Shown: positions 9,071 to 16,107 of the stretch, one piece after another
Numbering within the stretch: position 1 is the first letter of the stretch
Layout: each line of letters starts with the position of its first letter
Origin: CAYNNP01 sp964398215
Lineage (GTDB): Bacteria > Planctomycetota > Planctomycetia > Pirellulales > Pirellulaceae
DNA length: 23,310 nucleotides
Direction of reading: 5' to 3'
Assembly (NCBI GenBank): GCA_964398215.1
Contig: CAYNNP010000084.1
Coordinates: 1 to 23,310, forward strand
Program-made: the position numbers and the translations under genes
Notes under the pieces: model-generated
What the model saw: only the letters and a program-made list of their open reading frames with translations
Told to the model about the DNA's origin: nothing
Database searches by the model: none

Positions 9071-9420
9071 TGCGGCGGTCATTCTTGGTCAGCAATCAAC
9101 TTTCTGTTCACTGCAAAACCAAGCCGTGTTGTTACGTTGCCAAGCGAGTCATCGGGCTCTCGATAAGTCACATCATGTGTCTTGCAAAAACCGGTATCGG
9201 TCAGTCGCGTCGGCAATACGATGTGCGGAGTTTAGTCAAATTTCCGATTTTTAGCCAAGAGATGTTGTGAAACCGAAAAACTGGCAGTTGCTAGCTTGCT
9301 GATTTTACTTTTACAAGACGCATTTCTGCGCATGGTAGCAACGACCATTGGCGACTGCCCGAATGCGGACTGCCTATTTGAAAATCGCGTTTTTTGCCGT
9401 CAGAAAGTCTTGTTCAAAGG
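9071..9420. other. Intergenic region between surE and yhaO
   Basis: About 350 bases separate the surE stop from the yhaO ribosome binding site. Short open frames occur on both strands, but none has a start with a binding site or protein-like composition. The region must hold the promoter for yhaO-yhaN on the (-) strand if that pair is not read through from surE. I found a TTGACT hexamer (complement of 9234-9239) but no acceptable -10 box at the right distance. No T-tailed terminator follows surE. Otherwise I see nothing. Confidence 0.5.
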
Positions 9421-10125
9421 TTAGACAAATGGGGTCAGCTTGCTAATTGTCAAGTTGCCAGCAAAGCAGAGGTCTACATCGGTACCAGCGCCACGAGGTC
9501 GGCCGTGAAAGTCCAATGTGAATTTAAGTTCATCGCCATCACGAACGGCTTGGCGTGGAATTGGACACTGGTCCACACAGCATTCTTTGATCGGCGGCAT
9601 CTCGGTTTTCGAATCGATAGCTGGAAGGTTGGCATTCCACAGCAGCGCGGTTTGTGATGCTTTCGTTGCGGCAACGAAATCGGCGATCGGGCGTTTCAGC
9701 CAGCGAGGACAGTGCTCCCAGTCTTTTGGGACATCGGGTCGGCGGTAATGTGAAATCGCCATCGCATGATAGCCTTGCAAAGCCGCTTCTCTGGCTGCTG
9801 CGAAGGTGCCACTGATCATCAGGTTCGTTCCCAAGTTCGCGCCAGCATTGATCCCAGAAAATACCAAGTCCGGTTGTGTGATGGACGCCAAGGCGGCACG
9901 CACACAATCCACCGGTGTGCCATCAACGGAATACCAATGCGGCGTGATCTGTCGAATGTTCAGCGGACGGGTGTTGGTAACACTGTGGCTGCACTCGCTG
10001 CGCCCACGATCAGGAGCAACGACAATGATATCGGCGGATGGAATGGCCATCTTGATCGATGACTCAAGGGCCAGCAGGCCGGGCGCTTCGATACCGTCAT
10101 CGTTGGTAAGCAAGATTTTTGGCAA
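9421..10125 (-). CDS. surE: 5'/3'-nucleotidase SurE
   Basis: The 234-residue protein opens with the SurE signature Asn8-Asp9-Asp10-Gly11. It continues with Ala-Pro-Asp-Arg-Gly-Arg-Ser43, the Asp-Gly-Thr-Pro-Val-Asp-Cys-Val segment, and Ser-Gly-Ile-Asn93-Ala-Gly-Ala-Asn97-Leu-Gly, followed by the Ser-Gly-Thr helix. These are the metal- and phosphate-binding elements of SurE, a divalent-metal-dependent phosphatase acting on nucleoside 5'- and 3'-monophosphates, so activity is expected. The length is slightly under the usual 250 residues. The start is a TTG at 10125: SurE proteins begin directly with the Ile-Leu-Leu-Thr-Asn-Asp-Asp strand and no in-frame ATG is nearby. It lies 108 bases downstream of mobA on the same strand and may share its transcript. 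Confidence 0.95.
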   Translation of the reverse strand: MPKILLTNDDGIEAPGLLALESSIKMAIPSADIIVVAPDRGRSECSHSVTNTRPLNIRQITPHWYSVDGTPVDCVRAALASITQPDLVFSGINAGANLGTNLMISGTFAAAREAALQGYHAMAISHYRRPDVPKDWEHCPRWLKRPIADFVAATKASQTALLWNANLPAIDSKTEMPPIKECCVDQCPIPRQAVRDGDELKFTLDFHGRPRGAGTDVDLCFAGNLTISKLTPFV

Positions 10126-10233
10126 GATGATATTCGAACAGAGTGTTTGTGTTGATTGGCAACAGCTTTAGAAACAACCACTAACTTCCTGCTCCAAGGT
10201 AGCAAGATTTGGAGCGTCATTAAACTGCATAGC

Positions 10234-10788
10234 TTACAGATCGCCTGGATGATTTACGTTTAAACAGCTCTTGGCTGGTAGCTGTACCGTTTCGCATCGC
10301 TGACTTTCAATCCAATTGTACAGCCGCCTGTTTTTGGAATAGGCAAGCCGGCAAAGGCTCTCAAGACCACACGTTGGATATACGGCAATCAGAGGCTCGA
10401 CCCGAGTCGATTCTGCAACCACCAGAGCCGAACTGGTTTTCCAGCGGTCAACCAATAACTGTAAGTCTTCCGTTTTTAGGTTAGGCGTATCGATAGGCGT
10501 GATCAGGCAGGCGCCGAATCCGTTCGCTTTGGCATACGAAAGAGCCGTTGTGATGCCCAACACGGGGCCGCGATTCGGCAGTGGATCGGGCAAGACGATT
10601 TGGTTGACTTCCTGAGCCACACTTCCACTCAGGCAAGTCTCAGCACATAGGGACTGTAGCCTTTCGATCGCATGAGTCAGAAAAGTTCCTTTCGTTGGAT
10701 GCGGCAATCCAGCTTTGTCGCGCCCCATGCGTGTGCTCTTGCCACCACACAGAACAACGCCCAACAAACGTTTGGAACTTGCACTCAA
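10234..10788 (-). CDS. mobA: Molybdenum cofactor guanylyltransferase (MobA-like NTP transferase)
   Basis: The 184-residue product shows the MobA nucleotidyltransferase pattern. The glycine-rich loop Leu-Cys-Gly-Gly-Lys-Ser-Thr-Arg-Met-Gly-Arg-Asp-Lys-Ala is at 13-26, Arg-Gly-Pro-Val-Leu-Gly-Ile at 73-79, the metal-binding aspartate Asp100 in Pro-Ile-Asp-Thr-Pro, Val-Glu-Pro-Leu-Ile-Ala-Val-Tyr at 130-137, and Asn-Val-Asn-His-Pro-Gly-Asp-Leu at the C-terminus. MobA attaches GMP to molybdopterin to make the guanine dinucleotide cofactor. Related enzymes use CTP or other nucleotides, so GTP specificity is inferred. The start is TTG at 10788, giving a 4-bp TTGA overlap with the stop of the preceding gene. 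The first ATG would cut into the glycine loop, so the TTG is well supported. No other cofactor genes are nearby. Confidence 0.88.
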   Translation of the reverse strand: MSASSKRLLGVVLCGGKSTRMGRDKAGLPHPTKGTFLTHAIERLQSLCAETCLSGSVAQEVNQIVLPDPLPNRGPVLGITTALSYAKANGFGACLITPIDTPNLKTEDLQLLVDRWKTSSALVVAESTRVEPLIAVYPTCGLESLCRLAYSKNRRLYNWIESQRCETVQLPAKSCLNVNHPGDL

Positions 10789-11111
10789 GAACCTTGCTCT
10801 TCGTGCTTTGTCAACACATCTTCGACCCAGCTCTTTGCACGCATCATGGTTGGAAACCCGATCGTCGGGGCAGACAGCAAAGCGAGATGGCGAAGGTCAT
10901 CGGGCTGGCAACCAGCTTCCAACGCCTTTCGAGCATGCGAGTGCGAACCGCCTTCGAGTCCGGCGCCGATCGAAATCGCAAGCTTCACGAGCGCGGCTTC
11001 ACGCGGGGTCAGCGTTCCAGCTTCGCGAGATGCTTTGCCGAACGATTCGTACGCTTGCATGAATTCAGGAAAATCCTGGTGCATTTTCTTGTACGATTTT
11101 GGAATCATCAT
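10785..11111 (-). CDS. Carboxymuconolactone decarboxylase-family protein (cysteine-free AhpD-like)
   Basis: The small 108-residue all-helical protein matches the carboxymuconolactone decarboxylase/AhpD fold. A helix with Leu-Val-Lys-Leu-Ala-Ile-Ser-Ile-Gly leads into Gly-Ser-His-Ser-His59-Ala-Arg-Lys-Ala-Leu-Glu-Ala-Gly, followed by a Leu-Arg-His-Leu-Ala-Leu-Leu helix. AhpD peroxidases carry a CxxC pair ahead of the conserved histidine; here those positions are not cysteine, so thiol peroxidase chemistry is unlikely. A subgroup with Ser-His in this place is common in my recollection, with function unknown. The gene starts 7 bases after the dus stop and overlaps mobA by 4 bp, so it is almost certainly co-translated with both. 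Two adjacent ATGs (11111 and 11108) can serve as start. Confidence 0.85.
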   Translation of the reverse strand: MMIPKSYKKMHQDFPEFMQAYESFGKASREAGTLTPREAALVKLAISIGAGLEGGSHSHARKALEAGCQPDDLRHLALLSAPTIGFPTMMRAKSWVEDVLTKHEEQGS

Positions 11112-11118
11112 TCAGCCT

Positions 11119-12150
11119 TTAGCTCAAACTCGGTACAGAGACAGGAAAGTACTCTTTGACCACGCGGTAGAATTCGTCTGCGGTACTGACATGAGCAACG
11201 TGGGTGCGAAAATGCCTTGCGCCGTGTTTGCCCTGTGCATAACAACATGCATACTTTCGCATCAGAACGGTTCCTTTCTGTTCGCCAAACCGCTCGACTA
11301 CCAAACGATAGTGATTCAACATGCACTCGCGCTGTTGTTCCAAAGTCGGGTCGGGTGGAATCGGTTCGCCCCGCAAAGCCGCAGCCGCCTGCGCGAACAG
11401 CCATGGTCGCCCCAGACAAGCACGAGCGATCATGACACCATCAACGTCATAATTCTTGAATGCTGCGACCACTTTGTCCGCCGAGTCCAAATCGCCATTT
11501 CCAATCAATGGAATCGATTTCAAATGCGATTTGATTTCGCTAATCAGATCCCAATCAGCGCTGCCGCGAAACATATCTTGTGCGGTACGTCCGTGAACCG
11601 TTAGCGCCGCTGCACCAGCCTCTTCGACAACATGCGCGATTTCGTTAGCGTTGATATTGTCGCGTGTGCATCCCAAACGAATCTTGGCGGTCACCGGCGT
11701 AGGACTGCAAACCTTGACCAGTTTGCTAATGATCTCGAACATACGGTCTGGCTCGCGCAGGAGATAGCTCCCGCTTTTAGCCTTTTGAGTGACCTGTCGA
11801 ACAGGGCAGCCAAAGTTAATATCGACGACACTGACTTTGTATTCATCTGAAAGGCGTGCGCCAACTTTTGCCATCGTATCGGGATCGTTATCCCAAATCT
11901 GGACGGCCAAAGGACGCGCCTCCGCCGCCACACCCCAAAGCCGCTCGGGGTGTTCAGCAACATTCTCGTCCATCCAAACAAAGCCCCGAGCATTGACCAT
12001 TTCCGTAGCCAGCAAACCAGCGCCACCGTATTCACGTACCACTTGTCGAAAAGCAGCATTCGTAAAGCCAGCCATGGGAGCTTGCAAAATCGGTGGATCA
12101 ACAACAATGTTGCCAATCTTTAGCGGTGGTGGGGGGAACGGTCGGCTCAC
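11119..12150 (-). CDS. dus: tRNA-dihydrouridine synthase
   Basis: This is an FMN-dependent tRNA-dihydrouridine synthase of about 343 residues. It reduces uridines in the D-loop of tRNA with NADPH. In order it shows Ala-Pro-Met-Ala-Gly-Phe-Thr-Asn (24-31), Thr-Glu-Met-Val, Asp-Ile-Asn-Phe-Gly-Cys115-Pro with the catalytic cysteine, Lys156 in Ala-Lys-Ile-Arg-Leu-Gly, His186 in Val-His-Gly-Arg-Thr, and Gly-Asn-Gly-Asp plus Gly-Arg-Pro-Trp in the phosphate-binding strands. I prefer the GTG at 12150, which puts the conserved barrel start 11 residues in. The frame stays open to a TTG at 12375, but the extra 75 residues look unlike any Dus sequence. It is the first gene of the dus-CMD-mobA unit. Which Dus subfamily it is cannot be settled here. 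Confidence 0.93.
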   Translation of the reverse strand: MSRPFPPPPLKIGNIVVDPPILQAPMAGFTNAAFRQVVREYGGAGLLATEMVNARGFVWMDENVAEHPERLWGVAAEARPLAVQIWDNDPDTMAKVGARLSDEYKVSVVDINFGCPVRQVTQKAKSGSYLLREPDRMFEIISKLVKVCSPTPVTAKIRLGCTRDNINANEIAHVVEEAGAAALTVHGRTAQDMFRGSADWDLISEIKSHLKSIPLIGNGDLDSADKVVAAFKNYDVDGVMIARACLGRPWLFAQAAAALRGEPIPPDPTLEQQRECMLNHYRLVVERFGEQKGTVLMRKYACCYAQGKHGARHFRTHVAHVSTADEFYRVVKEYFPVSVPSLS

Positions 12151-12373
12151 TGATTCGAAATCGTTCGTGTTGGCGGTAATCGGGTAAGTAAGCAATCTAA
12201 TCAATCGCTCCGAAATTTTCGACGGCGGCAGATTCAAAGGTTCCGGCACGTACTGGGTCTGCGGTGCAGTCGCAATCAACCGCCAAATATATGTTGCATC
12301 TTCAAAAAAGGGACAGCGTGCCCCGGTCGTTGGCAGGCAGTTCTGAACGCTCGCCCGCAGCCATGAAGATCGC

Positions 12374-12387
12374 AAATCAGCTGATTT
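12374..12387. promoter_or_regulatory. Perfect 14-bp palindrome, candidate operator
   Basis: AAATCAGCTGATTT is a perfect inverted repeat in the divergent gap between dus and the sigma factor gene. It is 84 bases before the sigma start, a reasonable place for a dimeric regulator of the sigma operon. The flanks extend the symmetry imperfectly (GCAAA on the left, TTTGC on the right, displaced by two bases). No T run follows, so it is unlikely to be a terminator. Function is inferred from position only. Confidence 0.35.
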
Positions 12388-12470
12388 TTGCCGCTTGGAA
12401 ATAATTTTCGGCTCGAATTTCTAAGAATCCGCCCTCTCACGGTTCTTTCTCGTAGGAGGATAACTGTGCT
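12388..12470 (+). promoter_or_regulatory. Upstream region and ribosome binding site of the sigma operon
   Basis: AGGAGG at 12454-12459 stands 11 bases before the GTG at 12471 and supports that start over the ATG at 12507. Further upstream lie an AT-rich stretch (12397-12424) and a TTGGAA hexamer (12395-12400), but I could not place a convincing -35/-10 pair for either a housekeeping or an ECF sigma factor. An operon promoter is expected here on position. Confidence 0.55.
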
Positions 12471-13064
12471 GTGAACAGTCATTGCCCCGTACAGCAGAAG
12501 GGATCGATGGAGCTGACTTCGAGAGTCGAACGAACTGACCCACCGGGATCGCGTGCGCAATCGCTGCGCGCTTTATTCGACAGTGAAGAAGCACCGCTAC
12601 TGCGATATGCCTATTCGCTGACGGGCCGGCGTGTTGTGGCTGAAGAAATCGTTCAAGACGTCTTTCTGCAGTTGCACAAGCAATGGGACGAGGTCAATGC
12701 ACCGCGTGCTTGGCTGTTTCGTTCGGTTCGAAACCGAGCGTTCAACCACGTTCGCGATCATCAGCGTGAAGTCTTTCAACAGGAACAACCTCATATTCAA
12801 ACAAAAGAAACCGATAGTGACGCAGAGTCTGTGGAAGCGTTGATGATGCGGATGGAAACGATCGGCAAGTTGCGTTTGATATTGCAGGAATTGAATGCCA
12901 AGGATCGGGAGCTAGTGATGCTGAAGTACTTTCAGAATTTGAAGTACCGCGAGATCAGTGAACGAACGGGGTTAAGCGTCAGTAACGTTGGCTATCGCTT
13001 GCATCACATTTTGAAAGAGCTGGGGGCCAAGTTGCGACCAAACGGAGTCGATGAACAATCATGA
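12471..13064 (+). CDS. RNA polymerase sigma factor, ECF family
   Basis: The 197-residue protein has the two-domain ECF layout. Region 2 spans about 36-100 and contains Glu-Glu-Ile-Val-Gln-Asp-Val-Phe and Ala-Trp-Leu-Phe-Arg-Ser-Val-Arg-Asn-Arg-Ala, the -10-binding helices. Region 4 spans about 133-187, with a helix-turn-helix near 158-180 that recognises the -35 element. There is no region 3 and no C-terminal extension. The start is GTG, set by the AGGAGG at 12454. The stop overlaps the ATG of the next gene (ATGA), so sigma factor and putative anti-sigma are translationally coupled, the normal arrangement for ECF pairs. It probably directs transcription of its own operon and perhaps other envelope genes; its promoter motif is not known. 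Confidence 0.95.
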   Translation: MNSHCPVQQKGSMELTSRVERTDPPGSRAQSLRALFDSEEAPLLRYAYSLTGRRVVAEEIVQDVFLQLHKQWDEVNAPRAWLFRSVRNRAFNHVRDHQREVFQQEQPHIQTKETDSDAESVEALMMRMETIGKLRLILQELNAKDRELVMLKYFQNLKYREISERTGLSVSNVGYRLHHILKELGAKLRPNGVDEQS

Positions 13065-16047
13065 ACAATGAATCAAAACCGCCGATTGATCCCAGAGACG
13101 AAATGAGAATCGTTGCGTGGGTGATGGGAGAAGCCTCCGATTTCGAGCAAGATGAGCTTGAACAATTGGTGGCGGAGCGCCCGGAATTGGCAGCCTATCG
13201 AGACGAAGTGGTCAACTTGCATCGATTGCTTGCCGTGGTTGGTTCCGGTGAAGCAAAGCCCGAACCCGATTGGCGATTGCCTCGTAAGAATCGCGAGCAT
13301 CTGCTGGCCGTGATCAGCGGCGAAACGGATATCGATGCTGCTGTTGGTAAAGATGTTTTGCGTGCTGGTTGGCTGCCGGCAATTGTTGGACAGCGCTCTC
13401 TTCGTCTAGTTGCCAGCGTCGCGGCAGTCCTTCTGCTTTGCGGATTCATTGGCGTTTCCTATTGGGCGAATTCAACCCACAAAAATGCAAACGATGTAGT
13501 GCCGAATAGGACACCTGTGCCTGCTGCTGATAATGGACTGGAATGGGTAATTGAACAGCAAATCTCGAAAGACGAAGNNNNNNNNNNNNNNNNNNNNNNN
13601 NNNNNNNNNNNNNNNNNNNNNNNNNNNNNNNNNNNNNNNNNNNNNNNNNNNNNNNNNNNNNNNNNNNNNNNNNNNNNGCTGCTGATAATGGACTGGAATG
13701 GGTAATTGAACAGCAAATCTCGAAAGACGAAGAAGCCACGATGGAGTTCAGTGAGAGCGAGGAAGCATTCAACGAGCCATCGGATGCGGCGATTCTCTTG
13801 GATATGCATACGCTGAAAGATCGTTCAGGAGTTGCGCTTGCGCCCGATGGCGGAACGGTTGCGTTGGGTGGTATTCGCAGACAACTGGAGGCGCCCACAT
13901 TCGGCGCAACAGCTAAAAATCTTGAATCAGTTAACGGGTTGCCGGGTGGGAGTACGGCAGGTGAAGGCGATGACTTTAAAGACGCTGAGCAGTCGCTTCC
14001 TTTTGGAAGCAGAATTAAAGCTGAAGAGGCCCTTATCATCCAAGACGAACAGGGTGGGCAAGCGAGGGGCATTGCACCTGCTAAGAAATTTTCTGCGTTA
14101 AAATCTAATTCGAAACCAAGTGCTGTCCCGCCAACAACTTGGCGTGTCGACGGTCAGCGTTTCGGTGATCGTTTGCGAATGCCTGCTGAAGACGAGCCTG
14201 AACAGAGGGGTGGTAGCGCGCAGGCTGGTCAGTTGTCCATCATGTCTGGTAACGAGGGTGAGCGTGACAAATCGCTTGCCGGGGATGTCAACCAATCAGA
14301 TGGAGAACCACGCAGCCAAGATGGCGAAGAGCAAGGCGAACTACGAGACGGTGTTATTGGCGCCGACATTAGATACGTGCCAGAGCTTGACCAGATCATT
14401 ATTCGAGGAAGCAAACGGGACGTTCGAAAAGTTAAAGAGATCATTCAAGATATCAAAGCTTCTGAGCGTGAATCACCTGAGGCATTTGATGCCCGGAAGA
14501 GCGAATTGCAGAAGTTAGATTCAAGCAATGAGCGTGGTGATTCTGAGGTGGTCGACGGCATTCTGTCGCTTTCGATTCCCAGCGAAGGCCGTTGGAAAAG
14601 AGAATCGAAAAAGAAACACTCGGCGTTCGCTGGGAAATTGCTCGATGACAGCATTCTGGGGACGATGATAAATCGTCCGGCCGCGACGTTCAGGGCGCCA
14701 GTATCCCCGCAGGGAATGGGTGAAAAATCGGCGATGGCCGAAGCCTTTTCAACATTTTCGTTGCACGTTAGCGACGTGTCTTTCAAGCTTGCCATGGCTT
14801 CACTATCAAAAGGCCAATGGCCGGATGCGTCCAAGATTCGCATTGAAGAATTCGTCAATGCATTTAACTATGGCGACCCGTTGCCGTGTGGCAAGGAACG
14901 GGTGGCGTGTCGTGTCGAACAATCGATTCATCCTTTTTTTCAGCAGCGCAATCTATTGCGCATTGCCATGCGAACAGCAGCCACAGGGCGATCAAACAAC
15001 ACGCCCCTTCGTTTGACGTTTCTGCTAGATAATTCGGGATCCATGGAACGCTTGGACCGCCAACAAACCGTTCGTCGCGCGTTTGCGTTGTTGACTGCCC
15101 AACTAAAACCGTTTGATCAAGTCACCCTGATCAGCTTTGCTCGTCAACCGCGATTGTTGGCCGACAAAGTGAGCGGCAATTCCGCAAGCCAACTAGTGGA
15201 TTTGATCAAGAATTTGCCCAGCGAAGGTGGCACGAATATCGAAGCGGCGTTGAATCTGGCTTTTGAAAAAGCGAACGAGCAAAAGATTGAATCAGCTCAG
15301 AATAGAATCATTCTGCTGACAGACGGCGCAGTCAACTTGGGCAACGCAAACCCTGAGAGTCTCTCTAAGATGGTTAGCAAAATGCGTGAATCGGGGATCG
15401 CTTTTGACGCAGCTGGAATCATTGCGGATGGCTTGAACGACGAAGTTCTTGAGGCGCTGACCCGCAAGGGTGACGGCCGATACTACTTACTGGATTCGGT
15501 TGATTCAGCAGATGAGAGTTTCGTGCGGCAGATCGCTGGAGCGCTTCGTCCATCGGCAAAGAATGTCAAAGTTCAGGTGGAGTTCAACCCGCAACGTGTT
15601 GGTCACTACAAGTTGCTGGGGTTTGAAAAACATCGCTTGAACAAAGAAGATTTTCGCAATGACAAGGTTGACGCTGCTGAGATGTCGGCGGCCGAAGCCG
15701 GAGTGGCGTTGTATCAAATCGAAGCCAAGCCCGATGGCGAAGGTGATATCGGTGCTGTGTCAGTTCGCTTTTTAGATTTGGCGACGGGGGAAATGGTCGA
15801 AAACCGATGGCCAATTCCTTACCAGTCGAACCCACCAAGGCCACAGCAAGCGACATCGACAATGCGAGTGGCAACCGTCGCCGCAATGCTGGCCGCAAAA
15901 CTACAAGGCAAGCCGCTGGGCGAAGCGGTTGACTTGAAATCGCTGTCACAGTTGACCGCCGGTTTACCAGCACAAACGCGGGCCAACCAGCGGATCCAAC
16001 AACTGGAAACGATGGTCCAGCAAGCACGGCAAATCAGTGGTCAGTGA
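13061..16047 (+). CDS. Anti-sigma / secretin-like / VWA (YfbK-type) membrane protein, interrupted by assembly gap
   Basis: The frame enters the N gap after residue 172 and resumes in another frame. Collapsing the duplicated 55 bases plus the Ns joins them into one 943-residue protein (numbering below). Residues 1-60 are an acidic helical domain (Ile-Val-Ala-Trp-Val-Met-Gly-Glu, then Pro-Glu-Leu-Ala-Ala-Tyr) like zinc-free anti-sigma domains of planctomycetes. A membrane helix lies at about 115-135, then a low-complexity linker. A secretin-N/KH-like unit (about 378-415) contains Ile-Arg-Tyr-Val-Pro-Glu-Leu-Asp-Gln-Ile-Ile-Ile-Arg-Gly. From about 512 follow the YfbK N-terminal region and a VWA domain with a complete metal site (Asp605-x-Ser607-x-Ser609, Thr673, Asp703), then a YfbK-type C-terminal domain to about 935. 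It probably anchors the sigma factor at the membrane and displays the VWA domain outside. Confidence 0.88.
13523..13577 (+). repeat. Left copy of 55-base duplicated contig end
   Basis: These 55 bases end exactly at the first N and are identical to 13678-13732, which begin exactly after the last N. This is the pattern left when two contigs sharing an end k-mer are scaffolded without merging. In the reading frame it encodes Ala-Ala-Asp-Asn-Gly-Leu-Glu-Trp and onward. Confidence 0.95.
13578..13677. other. Scaffold gap of exactly 100 N
   Basis: One hundred consecutive N, a conventional placeholder length. Taken literally, the 155-base offset between the flanking copies (155 is 2 modulo 3) would shift the frame of the host gene. 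Removing it makes the gene exactly 944 codons including stop. The true missing sequence is therefore either nil or an in-frame repeat. Confidence 0.95.
13678..13732 (+). repeat. Right copy of 55-base duplicated contig end
   Basis: Identical to 13523-13577. It lies in frame with the downstream VWA part and reads the same residues as the left copy, then continues with Glu-Ala-Thr-Met-Glu-Phe. Confidence 0.95.
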
Positions 16048-16074
16048 ACCATTGATTTTTGGTGCCGCTGAACA

Positions 16075-16096
16075 AACCCTGACGCAGGCCAGGGTT
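16075..16096 (+). promoter_or_regulatory. Inverted repeat between the VWA and giant genes
   Basis: AACCCTG (16075-16081) and CAGGGTT (16090-16096) form a perfect 7-bp stem around an 8-base loop, 12 bases before the ATG at 16108. No T run follows, so it is not a standard terminator. It could be an intercistronic processing or stability hairpin that lets the giant gene be expressed at a different level from its neighbours. This is inference from position only. Confidence 0.35.
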
Positions 16097-16107
16097 GCCA
16101 TAAAAAT

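Noticed and set aside
9033..9270. Short (+) open frames over the yhaO start and the gap
   Set aside because: They overlap the yhaO 5' end, lack binding sites, and are rich in Ser, Arg and Cys as shadow frames are.
9320..9336. Small stem with GAAA-type loop downstream of surE on the (-) strand
   Set aside because: Four to five base pairs only and no T run after it; too weak to call a terminator.
10672..11604. Long (+) open frame of 310 codons
   Set aside because: It is antisense to mobA, the CMD gene and dus, all of which have clear family motifs. Its translation is rich in Ser, Cys, Arg and Gln without domain-like pattern.
13446..14072. (-) open frame through the N gap
   Set aside because: It exists only because Ns contain no stop codons and is antisense to the VWA gene.
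13741..16047. VWA gene starting separately at the ATG at 13741
   Set aside because: Upstream of this ATG the frame continues through the 55-base copy, which is in frame with the anti-sigma part once the gap is collapsed; there is no binding site before the ATG.
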